Source of the DNA: Amphirosellinia nigrospora
Lineage: Eukaryota > Ascomycota > Sordariomycetes > Xylariales > Xylariaceae
Direction: 5' to 3'
DNA length: 64,000 nt
NCBI GenBank assembly: GCA_004123355.1
Contig: SCHM01000001.1
Span: 9,248,193 to 9,312,192 of the forward strand
In this document: piece after piece, positions 26,458-38,411 of the stretch
How the letters are laid out: each line of letters opens with the position of its first letter
Position numbering within the stretch: position 1 is the stretch's first letter
Program-made: the position numbers and the translations under genes
Notes under the pieces: model-generated
The model's database searches: none
What the model was told of the DNA's origin: nothing
Seen by the model: the letters and a program-made list of their open reading frames with translations, nothing else

Positions 26458-27567
26458 GGTTGGAGCTGCTCGCCCTGGAACCGATCAGTCAGGTGTTCCA
26501 AAGAGCAGAGTAAGGAGCGGGTGGAAAAGTGTGGTCAGAGAGTAGGAATTTAGGGCGGGCAATTTTTAAGATATAAGAAATCAAATTGCCATAGGGCATA
26601 GCCACGCAGACATGGACAAAGAGATTTCCTATATATAGTTACCTTCGTGCAACGAGAAGGGTCCATTGGCTACTACAAGAGAATACGGGGTTCCTAACAT
26701 AAACAGACAAGCTCAATCCTCGAGAAAGTATGAACAAGCCTTAGCAATTCATCTGTATAACGGGTCGGCTCTATTGTATAGGTGATGGTGAATGTGTAAA
26801 GCGAATTCCGATCTACAGCTCATTCTTTATGGGCGGTGAATACTTTCACATCCAAGTATAGAAATTAGCAATCAACTACATGCCTTAATATACACAAGCT
26901 ACACTGTACTAGTGGTCAAATGAGTCTCGGTAATGAATAGGGGTTTATAATAAACAATTAGAAGTTCATTGGCAAACATGCATGCAAGTTGTCACAAGGC
27001 ACCACCTGATCTCACGATGCCTCGCCTGGACCACAATAGGCCTCATTGCCTAAGCTTCACCTAGGCACTTTCAAGATCTCCATATACGGGTGTAATATGA
27101 TACTTGTTGCTACGCAAAGGCTCTAAAATCCCTTGTGCCGTAGATTAGTCTCCCATCTCTAGCTATATACACACTCCTTTGTGAGGAGCAGCATAGTGAC
27201 CTATCCCATGGAACCCTGGACCCCATGGAAAAATGGGCCTCAATTAAACATAGCCAGTGACTAGTCCTTGGAGACTGCTAGACCCTCCGCGCATTAATAG
27301 ATGTCCACATAGACCCTACACCCTGGCTTGCGAAGTTCTGACACAAGCGAAGTGTCCATAGGATGGGAGATGCTGCTTCTATATGGTATAATGATAGTAG
27401 TTGGTAAATATCGATCGGGTATTAACCCGGAGGAGCTTAACATTCGGGGGCACCGGGGCGATGAGATTTGCTAGCACGAAGCGCTGTGTTTTACAACAGC
27501 AGACACATAATAGTAGACAAGGCAGTTAGAATATTAGACTTATATTGACAACTTCAACTTATGGCTG
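26458..27567. other. Intergenic with one solo LTR
   Basis: No gene. The only recognised element is the solo LTR at 26990-27343. The rest is AT-rich and without domain-like frames. Confidence 0.5.
26990..27343 (-). mobile_element. Solo LTR, 354 bp, older related family
   Basis: In the minus orientation it begins TGTCAGAACTTCGCAAG with GGTGTAGG and GACATCT blocks like the LTRs at 11-13 kb, and ends CCTTGTGACA (TG...CA). The flanking five bases are CAAGT (26985-26989) and CAAGC (27344-27348), a target duplication with one difference. A TATA-like GTGTGTATATAG lies inside on the minus strand. The rest of the element is unlike the other two copies, so it is a sister family or an old member. No internal region is present; solo LTR fossil. 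Confidence 0.65.
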
Positions 27568-30386
27568 TCAATGATCAAATTCGCCTTCCCCAGAATACCT
27601 GTCAGGCAATTCTACTTCGAAAAGTGGCCGTTCCACAAGAGCGACTTCCAGTGCCTTTGGTCTGGCAGCGTGCAATGTGACCTGCATATTATTTCCATTT
27701 TGCTCCTCTGTCTCATCACCTAAAGGTACGATACCTAGAATCGGCCGATATTTAAACGTGTACCAGAACGCAGGACCCTGCCTTGGTTGAGACTCCTGAT
27801 CAGACTTGCCCTGGAGACCCCGAAGAATTGCTAATTCACCTAGGACTTCGTCGTCTGACTCGTCGCTTTCGCTGTCTCCCGCGTGACTCGCCTCATCCTC
27901 ATCCATCGGATCGAAGACGGGCCCGTCAATTGGAAGTTCTTCTATTTCTTCTCCCTGGATGTGGCGGAGCACCTTGGTTGGGCCTGCAGCCCCAGTTGTC
28001 ATCTTATTGCCGGCGCCGCTGTCAGGGCCTCGTTTTCGTTTTCTTCCTTGCACCGCTAATTCGCTCCCTGTTACCGGGCTGGCGGCAGTGGGTTCCGCTA
28101 AATCTTGTGTTGTATCGATCATGAAGAGATACGTATTTCCGTACAGCCACACCTTGTCGCCAGACCAGAGTGCCCCTTTAACGAGATCCCGAATGTCTCG
28201 GAATTCCGGAGGGAATCTAGAGATAGGGTTACGCCTAGACCATGAGGTGAGAGATCCGAAAGTGGGGTGTATCAGGATAATCTGGGGTTTAGAGGTAACT
28301 GCTAGCAAGGTATAGTCTTCTATCCCGTCTTTCTCTGCTGTTGTGGTTGTGGGGGGGATATGGTTAGAGAATGACAGAACCGTGGGGGCAGCGTGTAGTT
28401 TTGGTATCAGTGAGGTATTGGGATTTCGCCTCCATCGAATACCGCTTGTCTCTGTATCATCTTCATTTTCACTGTCTGAGCTATCATCTGAAGCTTCGTT
28501 CTCATTAGTATGAGATGCGCCGTTTTCCTTGTCCTGTAACTTGTGGGGCTCTTGACCAAGAACCCAAGTGTCAATGTAACCAGCTAGATCCGCAACGGCT
28601 AACATCCGGCTGTCTGGAGAGAAAGCTGCTTGTGTGATTGTCCTATCGTACTGTCTAAGGCCGCCCATAGTATGGTGTTTAGGTGTCTGACGTCGAAGGC
28701 GTTGTAACCGAACGGACTTCGGATGAACTGTGAGCTTCTCTGACGAATCGGAAGGCTGTTGGACACGCAAGAGTGACACGGTGTTCCCAATCTGCACCAA
28801 ACACACCCACTGACCATCCGGAGATATCAGGACTCGCGTAGCGCCGAGGGCTGCGATTGCTCCCTCCAACTCCACTTTCGATATCTTGAGTTCATCCCAC
28901 CGAGCGCCATCGCGAGGTTTTAAATGAAATGCTTTGATGTCGGACGTGGTAGAAACTACAAGCAAAGACCCATCGGCACTAATGGATGCCGCCGTGGATA
29001 TTTGCTTCGCCTTTTATCAAGACACGGGCCAGAAGCTTCCGGTTCTTGGCTACATCGTGGTCGTCATTCGACTTATTCGCTAGTTCTGCTAATGAATTTG
29101 GAAGTCGCCAAATGGATACTTCGCGATCCCACCAACTAATGATTAGTCGGCTCTTGTATGCGCTCTGTAGAGGAGGATCTTGAGGTAGCGAGGATAAAGC
29201 TCGATGGTTCTCCAGGCCGGCCTTTTCGAGGGCATCACAATAGGAGTGGCGTCGGGGCCTGAATGCTAGTTAGTGACATGCCCGTTAATGCTAAAAGGAA
29301 AGTTACGCACCTCCTGAAACTACGATACTCATACCATGGCCTTCAAACGAGGCCATCGTTTTAACATCGTGATGGTGAAGTCTCCTGTGAAATATCTTGG
29401 CCCATCTTGACCCAGACCCTGCGGTTTTTCTGTACACGGCAGTTCGACGGTCCATACCTCCAGTCACAATGGTTGAACCATCAGCGTTTGTGACGAGAGA
29501 GAGAACATCGGAGCTATGTGCTTTGAGCCTCTGAGCTTGTGTGTAAGTACTTCCATCCCATATGCGAAGTTCTCCGGTTGAATCACCAGAGACTATATCT
29601 CCTCCATCGAGGCACTTCACACACCAGGTAATTATTTCCTTGGCACCGCCAGCAAGATCCGATCCCAATGTCATCTTAGCGAGTGGTGTACCGTTTCGCA
29701 TGTCATACACGAGAATACAGCTTTGGGAAGTGCCGACCACAACGGTATTGCGATCTTTGAATGCAATGCTCACCATCTTGGTCTTTTTGGAAGAAGCCCT
29801 TGCAAGAACACGATCGTAACGGAGTTCACCGTCATCAATGTCATACAGAACTAAGCTCCCATCCATAGTGCCAGCGACAAGCTTCTTACCGGTGTAATAG
29901 GTCTTGGTTTTAGACTTGTCGCCGCCCTTTGCTGGCGCCACAAATGGTTGGACTCCGAGACACCATATATCGCCATGAGTGCCACTTGATTGATGTTTTG
30001 GGCGGCCTTTCTCGAGATCCCACTCGTGATGGTGCTTGAGTAGCCGAAGCTAAACAGCCTCAGACAGCCGGGGATCTTTTTACCATCTTGAAGCGTTTGT
30101 TCAGGCTCTGTCACCCAGACCAGTCCATCTGTTTTGGTATTAGTCGGGCATGGACGTTTCAGCAGGAACCGGATGACTTGCCGACAGTACGGTCTTTCCC
30201 TCCACGTATTATCGTTTCTTGGTGCCATGACCCGCCGAGGGGACTCCAGATCTCAATGTCGCCGGAAGCACGGCCAATAGCTAAGCGGATAGGCGTAGAC
30301 TTCTTGGAAGCGACAGACTGGGAGAAGGCGACGCAGTTGATAGGCGCTGGGTTGTAAGGTACATATCTGATGCGATGAATATCCAT
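27568..30386 (-). CDS. UTP4: U3 snoRNA-associated protein 4 (WD40, small-subunit processome)
   Basis: A subunit of t-UTP/UTP-A, which binds nascent pre-rRNA in the nucleolus and starts 40S assembly. It begins MDIHRIRYVPYNPAPINCV, as in Utp4/cirhin, and carries WD40 blades through to a conserved tail (ALEVALVERPLFEVELPDRYSGEGEF). An acidic insert with DDSSDSENEDD and DEDEASHAGDSESDESDDE patches and a KRKR basic site lies in the C-terminal half. Introns: 30129-30181, a GC-AG intron (donor GCAAGT, branch-like GACTAAT, acceptor CAG), and 29259-29310 (GTGCGT...CAG). Both restore the frame exactly. The frame slips once near 30025, 29223-29226 and 29001-29003, each at a homopolymer one base short, so the gene spans several open frames. 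Expected length is about 900 residues, normal for fungi. Confidence 0.92.
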
Positions 30387-31759
30387 TGTCGCGACTGAAC
30401 CAGGCGCGCCGCCACCTCGACGGTGAGACGGTATTGTAAAATCGAAGTAAATCCTCAACCAACCATAGATATATTCGACTCAAAAGGATATAGCGTTTTA
30501 ACAGGATATTCGTCGCTCGATTATGAGGTATACCACCAAATCGAGTTCAGGTGAGCGGATCTTCAAAGCATCAACTTTTTTTAATTCTGCCAGCTAGATG
30601 AGAGCTGGGAGCCCCTGTATCCCCATCGCCCCACCTAGTTTGTCCTCACCGCCTTCCAGAAACAAATTAGTGCCTCTCCGACCCATAGTGACAGATTTTA
30701 CTGGGTCCCGCACGCGAACAGTTCAGTACAACTGCGTTAACTTCGCAGCCATCACTGCTTAGGTGCAGTATACTATAGTAACTCTTGGCGATTGTTAGCT
30801 TGTCCCTCCCATTAATGATAGGTAAGATAGACGAGGAAACAAAACGTGCGACAGCTAACTTTCTAATTTCCAATGCTCAGACGCTATACTTCGTATAGAT
30901 CTTGACGTTTGTAAGGCTGGCTGACAGCAGTGGGCCCGTTCGTCGTTCCCACTACTTGGAAGCGAAGTCAATAAGACGCCGTGAGAATTGTGGGATGGGA
31001 TTTACAGATTCCATCGATCAGCCATATATGGGTAATAATCACTCCTACCAAAGCACCATCTTTTTTCTCTCCTTCCAAATCATCACCTGGGATTTGCAGC
31101 ATCGCATCTTTCTCAGATTATACAATCAACAGTTGCAGCGCAATATTCACCCTACTACATCCATCACAACACCGCGTGTAGATGTTGCTGTTTTCAAGGC
31201 GAAATGCATCCCAACGTTGTCACTGGATGTGTAGTATTTGCCATGATAATTTGAAAATGTGTTATTTTAGGAAATAAAGTCAGCTATCAGGATTCAACTT
31301 ATTCGAGTCTTGGCGCGCAATGCTGCCGCGATCATATGCAAAACATGCCAGATCGCCGGCAACTAGGAGACTAGACCTAGGTTGAAGGCTTCTAGAAATT
31401 TAGCAATTTCAGACATTACTAATAATAATAAAATGCTATACCCTTCATGGGAACAGGTTAGTCGGGTTTGCACCAATTCGGACACTATAGTGCTGATTTA
31501 GTATACCCTAAGCTTACTTCTCATGCCCTTTTGGTCTACGTGAAACCAAACGGTCGCGAATAGTGGCAAATGAAGTCAATCCATCGCGAGGCCATCATGA
31601 CATACGCATAACTGCCAATCTTACTTTCACAGGTTTTGGGGACTTAAAGGGCACGATGTCGCCCAGCGCACAGTCTTGGGAATTGATATCTTGGCTGCCA
31701 AACACATCAACTGATCTTCACGTATCCTGACAATTTAGTGTTCTCACTAGCGCTCGAAG
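30387..31759. other. Intergenic, no gene seen
   Basis: About 1.4 kb of mixed composition between divergent neighbours. It presumably holds the UTP4 promoter near 30390-30600. No frame has domain character. Confidence 0.45.
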
Positions 31760-31996
31760 ATGCCATCCACGACGACGACACCCAGGCGCGCCTCTGTGAG
31801 CTCTATCGCAAGCGCAAAGACACTCGTCGAAGAAGAGTACCACCAGGAACCCCAACGAGAACCCGAACGACCAACACCACGAACTCATAAGCGAAACAAA
31901 GCCAGCCAGAGCATTGCGCGAATCGGAAAACGCATGTCTTGGCATAGCGTAGACTCCAGTACCCTTACGAAGATATTCGGCGGCTTCCCTTGCTAG
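31760..31996 (+). CDS. Small basic hypothetical protein
   Basis: A 78-codon frame (MPSTTTTPRRASVSSIASAK...) rich in Ser, Thr, Arg and Lys, with a Glu-rich middle and ending TLTKIFGGFPC. It sits in a locally GC-richer patch, and the start has acceptable context (aagATGCC). There is no signal peptide, membrane segment or known domain. It resembles small Ser/Arg-rich fungal proteins of unknown role; a chance frame is nearly as likely. Confidence 0.35.
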   Translation: MPSTTTTPRRASVSSIASAKTLVEEEYHQEPQREPERPTPRTHKRNKASQSIARIGKRMSWHSVDSSTLTKIFGGFPC

Positions 31997-33488
31997 GCAG
32001 ATGCCCAGACGCGATGAGACTTTTCGTCTTACCAGATCACGCGCGTTGGTTCACCGCTCTCTGCCTACGCCGTACACTAGCAGGGTGGCCTTCGTCGTGC
32101 CAGTTACTGGTTGGTAGGAGCGCAGGAAGCCCCGATCCTTTGGACCCGAAGCCGAAGCGCTCGGCTCGAGGTGGGGATTAGGTGTGGGCGGAGGACGGTG
32201 AAATACTTCGGCAGTGGTCTCCTACTTCCGTCACATCTTCATGACGTCAACAAAGGATCTGGATCTAGATCAAGCATGGAAACACGGCATGTCTCGTTAC
32301 GCCTTGGCCTGCAGCTCATGGTTACTTATACGTCTTATTCGGCCTTACTGTCTGTCAAAGTGTGCTGCTGCCGCTGTTGCCATTCGGAGGCATCACGGCA
32401 AAACTGGCCAACAATTCAACATAGAAGATGACGCGGCTGTAGGGAAAAAGCGTGATGATCACCGTCCGTTTTGATTCGGAAATGTTCCTATACGCTGATT
32501 ATGGGGGTCATTGATACGAGTACGAGATAATGAGTTACGAGACCACGCAGAGGACCTTCTCTTCAAGTTTTAGCGTTCAACGCCTCTGGGAGGAGCTAAG
32601 CCCCCACCAAATGAACGTGGGGGTTTCATGTTAAAATATTCAAGTTATGTCAAGCCACGTGGCTAGGCATTCGGAAATAATACTAAGATTATTCTCAAGT
32701 CTATGGCGACTATGTAGCATCAATCAATCTATTTCGAGTGGTAGTATCGTGTCTTAGGATATCTTGTCGCTTGTTGCAACATCTCACGCTCAGCCTACTA
32801 AATACTACGACGAGCTGGCGCAGGATCGCTGCTACGAGAGTGTATAATTATCTTCTTGCTTGAGGTAGCATATTCCTTACTCGTAACGAATAGAGTGGTA
32901 GTGTAGTAAAATTGAAGGATCAGGGGTAAAGGGGCTCGCGCCATCGATACTATGAGCTTAGCCCCAAGCGTCACATGAGACCCCAATGTAGTATGTCTCT
33001 AGTTGGAATCCTTTCAAGTTTTTGAAACAAATTGATAGAGATAGAATCATCTCATTTACGAGTTTGCCTTGCCACGAGGACATCGTGGTAGGAGAGGGTT
33101 GGCTGACTAGCCTTGCCGATCTTAACTTGTTTCAAATCACAATCCGCCGAGGGTCTCCCGCTGAGCTTCCCCATGGGGTTATGTAGTGTTGATTTCTGCC
33201 GATGCTAATACATGATGTAGGCAATAAAGGGATTGGGCTGCTACGCACCTGTATGAATAGCCTCGAATTACATAGTTTGGTGTCATTGAATACCTTGTCT
33301 AACTCCGTTCAGCCTTGGAGGAATCGAGAATACACGAGACGGTTCCTGAGTTGATCCTCAAAATGGCCTATTAGGTTGAAGGATATAAACTTCGCGATTG
33401 AATTGCTCTTTTGGTTCTCGGTAGTTCGTCACGACGCAGTGAGATAACATCTTTCCTTCGGCGACACGACCGCAAGTAGGTAGTTACC
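31997..33488. other. Intergenic with a strong hairpin
   Basis: No gene. At about 32600-32627 a CCCCCAC / GTGGGGG stem with a 9-base loop is followed by a T-containing stretch. The final few hundred bases are the GH71 promoter. Confidence 0.45.
32600..32627. repeat. GC hairpin
   Basis: An inverted repeat CCCCCAC...GTGGGGG, perfect over 7 bp with a loop of 9 bases. It is isolated in a non-coding region, and its function is unknown. Confidence 0.5.
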
Positions 33489-35041
33489 ATGCATAACGCC
33501 TTGAAATCTGCCCTCGCGGTGCTAGCCGCGAGCTCTGGTCTATTCGGCACTGGAGCGGAAGCTAAACTAGTCTTCGCCCATTACTTGGTAATTGCTTGCC
33601 GTCCAAATCGTCCACTTCTTGTGAATCCCCGCTAATCGACATCCAGGTCGGAGGTATCGATCCCAACTCCAACCATGCCCAGCAAGACATCCAGCAAGCG
33701 GTCGCGGCGGGCTTCGATGCCTTCGCGCTCAACGTCGGCGCGCCCGGCGCAGACTGGCTTCAGAGCGCAGTGAAGCAGCTCTTCGACTATGCCGACTCAA
33801 GGGCGACTTCAAGCTATTCTTCAGCTTCGACTTCTACCAAAACGGCGACATCAACCAGCACCAGACGCTATACCAGCAGTACGCAGGTCGCTCGTCCTAC
33901 TTGCACTACGGTAACAACAACCAGCCAGTCGTGTCTTCCTATAGCGGCGGTAGTCTTGGCCCGGACACCTGGAGGAACTTCAAGACGACGAATAACGTCT
34001 ACCTTATCCCAACCCCGAATCGGATGGCAATTACTATAACAATCCTACAGCGTTCTTCCAGAACTGGGGTAATTCTATCGACGGCGTGCTCAGCTGGGAG
34101 ACGAGCTGGCCCGATGTGTCAGACTCGCCTGCAGGCAACGTGTCATCGTCGCGCGACACGGCGGTCAAAAACGCTGCCTCCGCTGCAGGCAAGAGCTATG
34201 TTATGGGTATGTGAAAGCCAGCGTTGCTCTTGATGCTATTCTGAACATATGTGATTGATATGTCTTAGGTTTGTCTGCACTTCAATACAAGCATTGCTGC
34301 GGCGACTCGTGGTACCGCGACGGCGAGACAACTCTGCTGGAGCGCATGGATCAGATCCTGAAACTACAGCCAGAGTTCACTGAGGTGATCACCTGGGTAA
34401 GCAAACCACCATCATCATTCATCGCCCCCTCCCTCTTCACGAATTCCATCTACCCAGTCCAAGACCCAATCTGTGGTCTAACCCGCTGCTAGAACGATGC
34501 CGGAGAAAGCCATAACGTCGGCCCCTCTTGGCCCGAAACCGTGACGCCGGAAATCCTCCAATACGGAGATACCGACCAGATCCCTCACTCGGCTTGGCAG
34601 CCACTGATCACGTCCTTCATCAAAGCCTACAAGGACGGCGCGTCGGACACGAGCGCAATGGTCCCCGCCAATGGAGCATCTTTCGCTGGTGCCATGTGGT
34701 ACCACACCGTTACGAAGTCATGTCTCAACAATGGTGGCGACGGCACGCCTCGTGGAAATGGCGGTGCCCGCGACACCTTCGTCTATGCCGTCATTCTTCC
34801 TTCTGGCAGCTCGGGTTACCAGGTTCGCATCACTAGTGGAGGGCAAGTCCTCGCGACCCAGTCCGTGCCGGGCGGGTTGAGTTACAACTCGATTGAGGGT
34901 CTGAGGACGGGCTCGCAGCTGCTCGAACTGCTTAACGGGAACGGCCAGGTCGTTGCAAAGGCTGTCAGCAGCAAGGATGTTACGGACCAGCCCTCGAACA
35001 ACTTCTGCAACTTCAATTATTATGTTGCTGGTTTGCAATAG
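33489..35041 (+). CDS. GH71 alpha-1,3-glucanase (mutanase)
   Basis: Secreted enzyme cleaving alpha-1,3-glucan of fungal cell walls. A signal peptide (MHNALKSALAVLAASSGLFG) is followed directly by the GH71 start block AKLVFAHYLVGGIDPNSNHA. Further blocks are DIQQAVAAGFDAFALN, KLFFSFD, GVLSWETSWP, GLSALQYKHCCGDSWYRDG and ITWNDAGESHNVGP. Introns at 33588-33646, 34207-34268 and 34397-34492 all have GT-AG ends and restore the frame. Total is about 445 residues, the size of a single catalytic domain plus a beta-rich C-terminus; no carbohydrate-binding module is visible. The frame slips at 33799-33803 and 34011-34012, each one base short in an A/G or A run, probably sequence errors. Likely roles are wall remodelling or attack on other fungi. 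Confidence 0.9.
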
Positions 35042-35256
35042 GGACCTAACGAACTTACATTGCACCAGACACATCATAGTGATCCATAGCAATGAATATC
35101 CGCTGTCAAGAGTGAGGCTCTTAGACAGCACCGTTGAAACAAAATCATGATACTCGCGGAATGCCTAAAATATTAGAAATTCCCTTGTCACATCTAAGTA
35201 GCTTATGAGTTGATATCCTGTGTTGTAAGAGGGACGAGCTAGTTGTGTTAGCTGAT

Positions 35257-36905
35257 TCAAGACAGTGCTCCGCCGTCGTGTTGACAAAAGTCTAAGAAAT
35301 CAGCAGAAAAGTCCCCCAGGTCCATTGAATATGAATTAATGTCAGACAATACTTCTAGCCCAGTCATATTGGCCTCATGACTCTCTGGGATGGTGGAGAT
35401 AGGCGTTGAAATTGTAGCGCGATATGGCTGGAAGATCGGCGCGCCTTCGGTTATGCTAGAGATCAAAGCATGGCTGGAGAACTCCGGAAAGTTCGAGTTT
35501 CGTCCCGAAAGTTGACGTGATGATTCAATCGACTCTTGTTCATCGGCCAAGTAATTACTGAGAGTCTGACTGTGGCCTCGATATCATCCGTAACATTAAA
35601 GATGCTGTGATCACCGGACCGAGCCACGAAACCTATAAAGTGGCGCAAGAGGTATTCCAACGGGTCAGTGCACCAGGGTAGGGGCGTTGGCGTGGAATCC
35701 CCGACAATTATCTTGTATATGTCGACCCATTTCTCGCACTGCGTCTTCGAGCGAGTAGTTGAAACAGATTTTATCTCTTCCCATCTCTCGGTCGTTATAG
35801 CACACAATCCGGGGTTTCGTTTTGGGCATCGCTGTTCTCGGAGATGAGTGTTACGACCGCTCAGCGTGTCGAAATTGATGCCGCAAATCGGGCAATCACA
35901 CTTCACGTTCTCATAGTGTTGTCTCTCCAAGTGCTGCGCAACATGGCTGATCCTCTTAAAGCTACTAGACCCACACCTAAAGTGTTTATGCGGACTACGC
36001 ATGAAAAAAGGGCAAGCTAATCTGGGAGTCGCACTAGGAGTATCGCACATCTCCTTCTTCGACAGCTTTTCGGGAGGCTCTGGCGCATCGTCGGAGTCGG
36101 AGATGGGTTCACTTTTCTGCGGCCTCTCACGTTTCCCCTTGCCACGGGTGTATCTCCCGGATGTCTTTGAGCTTTGTTCTAGGCCTGTGGAAGTGTACTC
36201 AGTTGCTGCAGGCGTGGACCGGGCCGTTTGATTGCCGGCATTTGGCGATGACTTCAGGGTCATTGGCCATGGTGGGCGAGGTGCAAGCGGAGGCTTCCCT
36301 GTCTACTCAACCGCGTTAGTATGCTAGCTAACTCAGGTGTTACGACACCTGTTATTACTTACACTTTTAATGCCAGGAAGGCATTCAGACACAAGTCCCG
36401 AACTAGTACATTGCAGTTGTATAGCACTCGCTTTAACAGTTGGCAATACAGTTGGTTCCTCTTTAAACTGACGGGATTGGCCTCCACGAACACTAGCATC
36501 GATAGCATTAGCCATAGAGCTTGAGGTTCCGGATACAGGAGAGGCTGCACCCCTATCGCAGTATAGCTTGATATGAGGCAATGAAGATTCGGCGGACTGG
36601 GCGTTATCGTCATGGCAATGCCGGTTCTGGGCACGTCCGGAATGAAGAGAGTCGTCGGGGAGGGTAGAATTGAACTCTCTTCCGGGGGAGGCAACTTGAG
36701 CAGAGATTGATCGCCGTGGGATAGGAACTCGACTCTGGAGGTCTTCTCCGTGGGTTGGTATAGCTTCCACCGCGACCGCTGCCATCAAGTCGTCTCTGCC
36801 GCCAGTGATGCAGTTGTCAAGATAGTGCCTCAGGAAGAAAGTGGTGAAAGAAAGATAATCCCTTGTCCAATCTGATAGGTCTCGACACTTCAGATTGTGG
36901 CACAT
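35257..36905 (-). CDS. Cys/His-rich zinc-module protein (fungal C2H2-like family)
   Basis: Residues from ATG 36905 form a disordered Ser-rich N-terminus (exon 36362-36905). An intron near 36296-36360 leads to a basic linker (RYTRGKGKRERPQ) and then the recognised module: ACPFFMRSPHKHFRCG, SFKRISHVAQHLERQH, CDCPICGINFDTLSGRNTHLREQRC. This combines a CPF...C/H pair, a H...H C2H2-like helix and a CPxC pair. The downstream TERWEEIKSV and KWVDIYKIIVGD parts are also typical of the family. The tail (35257-35550) is acidic with LGDFSADFLDF, which looks like an activation-type motif. The frame slips once near 35545. The module recurs in the HET gene at 38.4-39.7 kb. These fungal proteins are annotated as C2H2-type but have no settled function. 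Confidence 0.65.
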
Positions 36906-38411
36906 CTTAGTCGGCCGGTCCCAGTGTGAGAGCCAGACCAGGCTGAGCTGTACCCTCTCTCATGGCACAATTGTGCCCATATCAGTATCGCAAAGCTACG
37001 AAATGCGCGTCCATGTAGAGTGAGGGGTTACCTGCGGCCAGTTACGGTATCCCGACAACGCCGACCGCCCCCTGCGGGCATGATTCGTCGAATTCACACA
37101 GATCCTTGAAGTAAGATGAGATAGCGCCCAGGTGTGTTGCCTAACCCACGATATAGGCATTACCAAGACAATGCGCACAGCTACACATACAATACTTATT
37201 GACTATTTTAACTTAACCTTAGCATCATAGTAGCACGGACCAGCTCCATAAAGGAGCAGTATAAAGACCACGACACATTTGTGACTGACTGTTGGGGAAA
37301 CGCTCTACTGGGGTGATCGTCACAATTGTAGCTTGTCGCAACCCGCTGTACCAAGTGTATTCGTGTGAGGTTGTGTTATTAAATATGCCAATTCCCATAC
37401 AATGGGCTACCAGAAGATGTCTTCCTCTACTAAGAAAATGAGCATTGATGTTCGCTAGTGCTTTGTTTCCATTTGAATCTCCAGATGCACCCACGACATT
37501 TCTATATGACTACTTTATTCTTTTCTAAAGAAAAACCTTGAAGCTCCGACACGCAAGGAAAATTAAACGGTATGCAACCTAAACCAAGCAAACCGGAAAC
37601 GCCTGCTTGCAGGGTGTATGACCATAAACGGTAAAGCTTCTCATCTATACGCATTTGGGTACTGTGAACGTCACTGACCCCACGAAAGTTCTCAGTTCTC
37701 TGAAAACAATCGAGAAACCAAGACAAATCAAATAGAGTCTTGGAGAAAACATCCCGATTCGCCAATTACCACTCACTTACACGGGGCGTCGTCGGATTCA
37801 CGCGTTTCTAAAGGAGTGGATAGGGCAAATATTGCCATTGAAGAATTCAATCGGAAATGGTGTGGATAGAGTAGCAGGGGATGGATGTGTTACGTCTGGT
37901 CGCTTGCAGTGATGATACTGTATCACTACGATTCTAAAGAGCTATTTCAATGTTTATGTTCATGTAATAGGATAAATTCGATGGTATGACAATTGGTATA
38001 AGTTGGGGCTAGATCGATCGGGGTTTACACAGCCTAGATATTACCCCGCATAGACACACCAAGCAACTCGCAGAAATGAAAATACAAAACGGAAATGTCT
38101 GTTATTTATCATACATAATTTCCGTACATGGCTCTAAAGAGAGACTTTCTCTAAAGAGATTATAGGCCTCGAAGCTAGGACATAAGATTGTTGTCAGCAG
38201 TTGGGGCTGATGCGACGTTGTTTTAATGAAGGCCTAATTCCTTTGGTCAGCGGCCCCAACGCCACGTGGGTAAACCCATTTCTTGGGCACAAATGTGCTC
38301 GGATATCAAGAACGTGAGTTCTGCCGGTGAAGTAGCTAACCAAACCGGGGGAAAAAAAAAAAAGTCCTGCCCCGGCTGCTGGAATGGCTCTCAGAGTCCC
38401 CGCGCGGCTTT
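36906..38411. other. Intergenic between divergent zinc-module genes
   Basis: No gene is supported. Two weak antisense frames (near 37225-37494 and 37502-37765) show no family. An A12 run lies at about 38352-38363, just before the HET gene. Confidence 0.45.
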
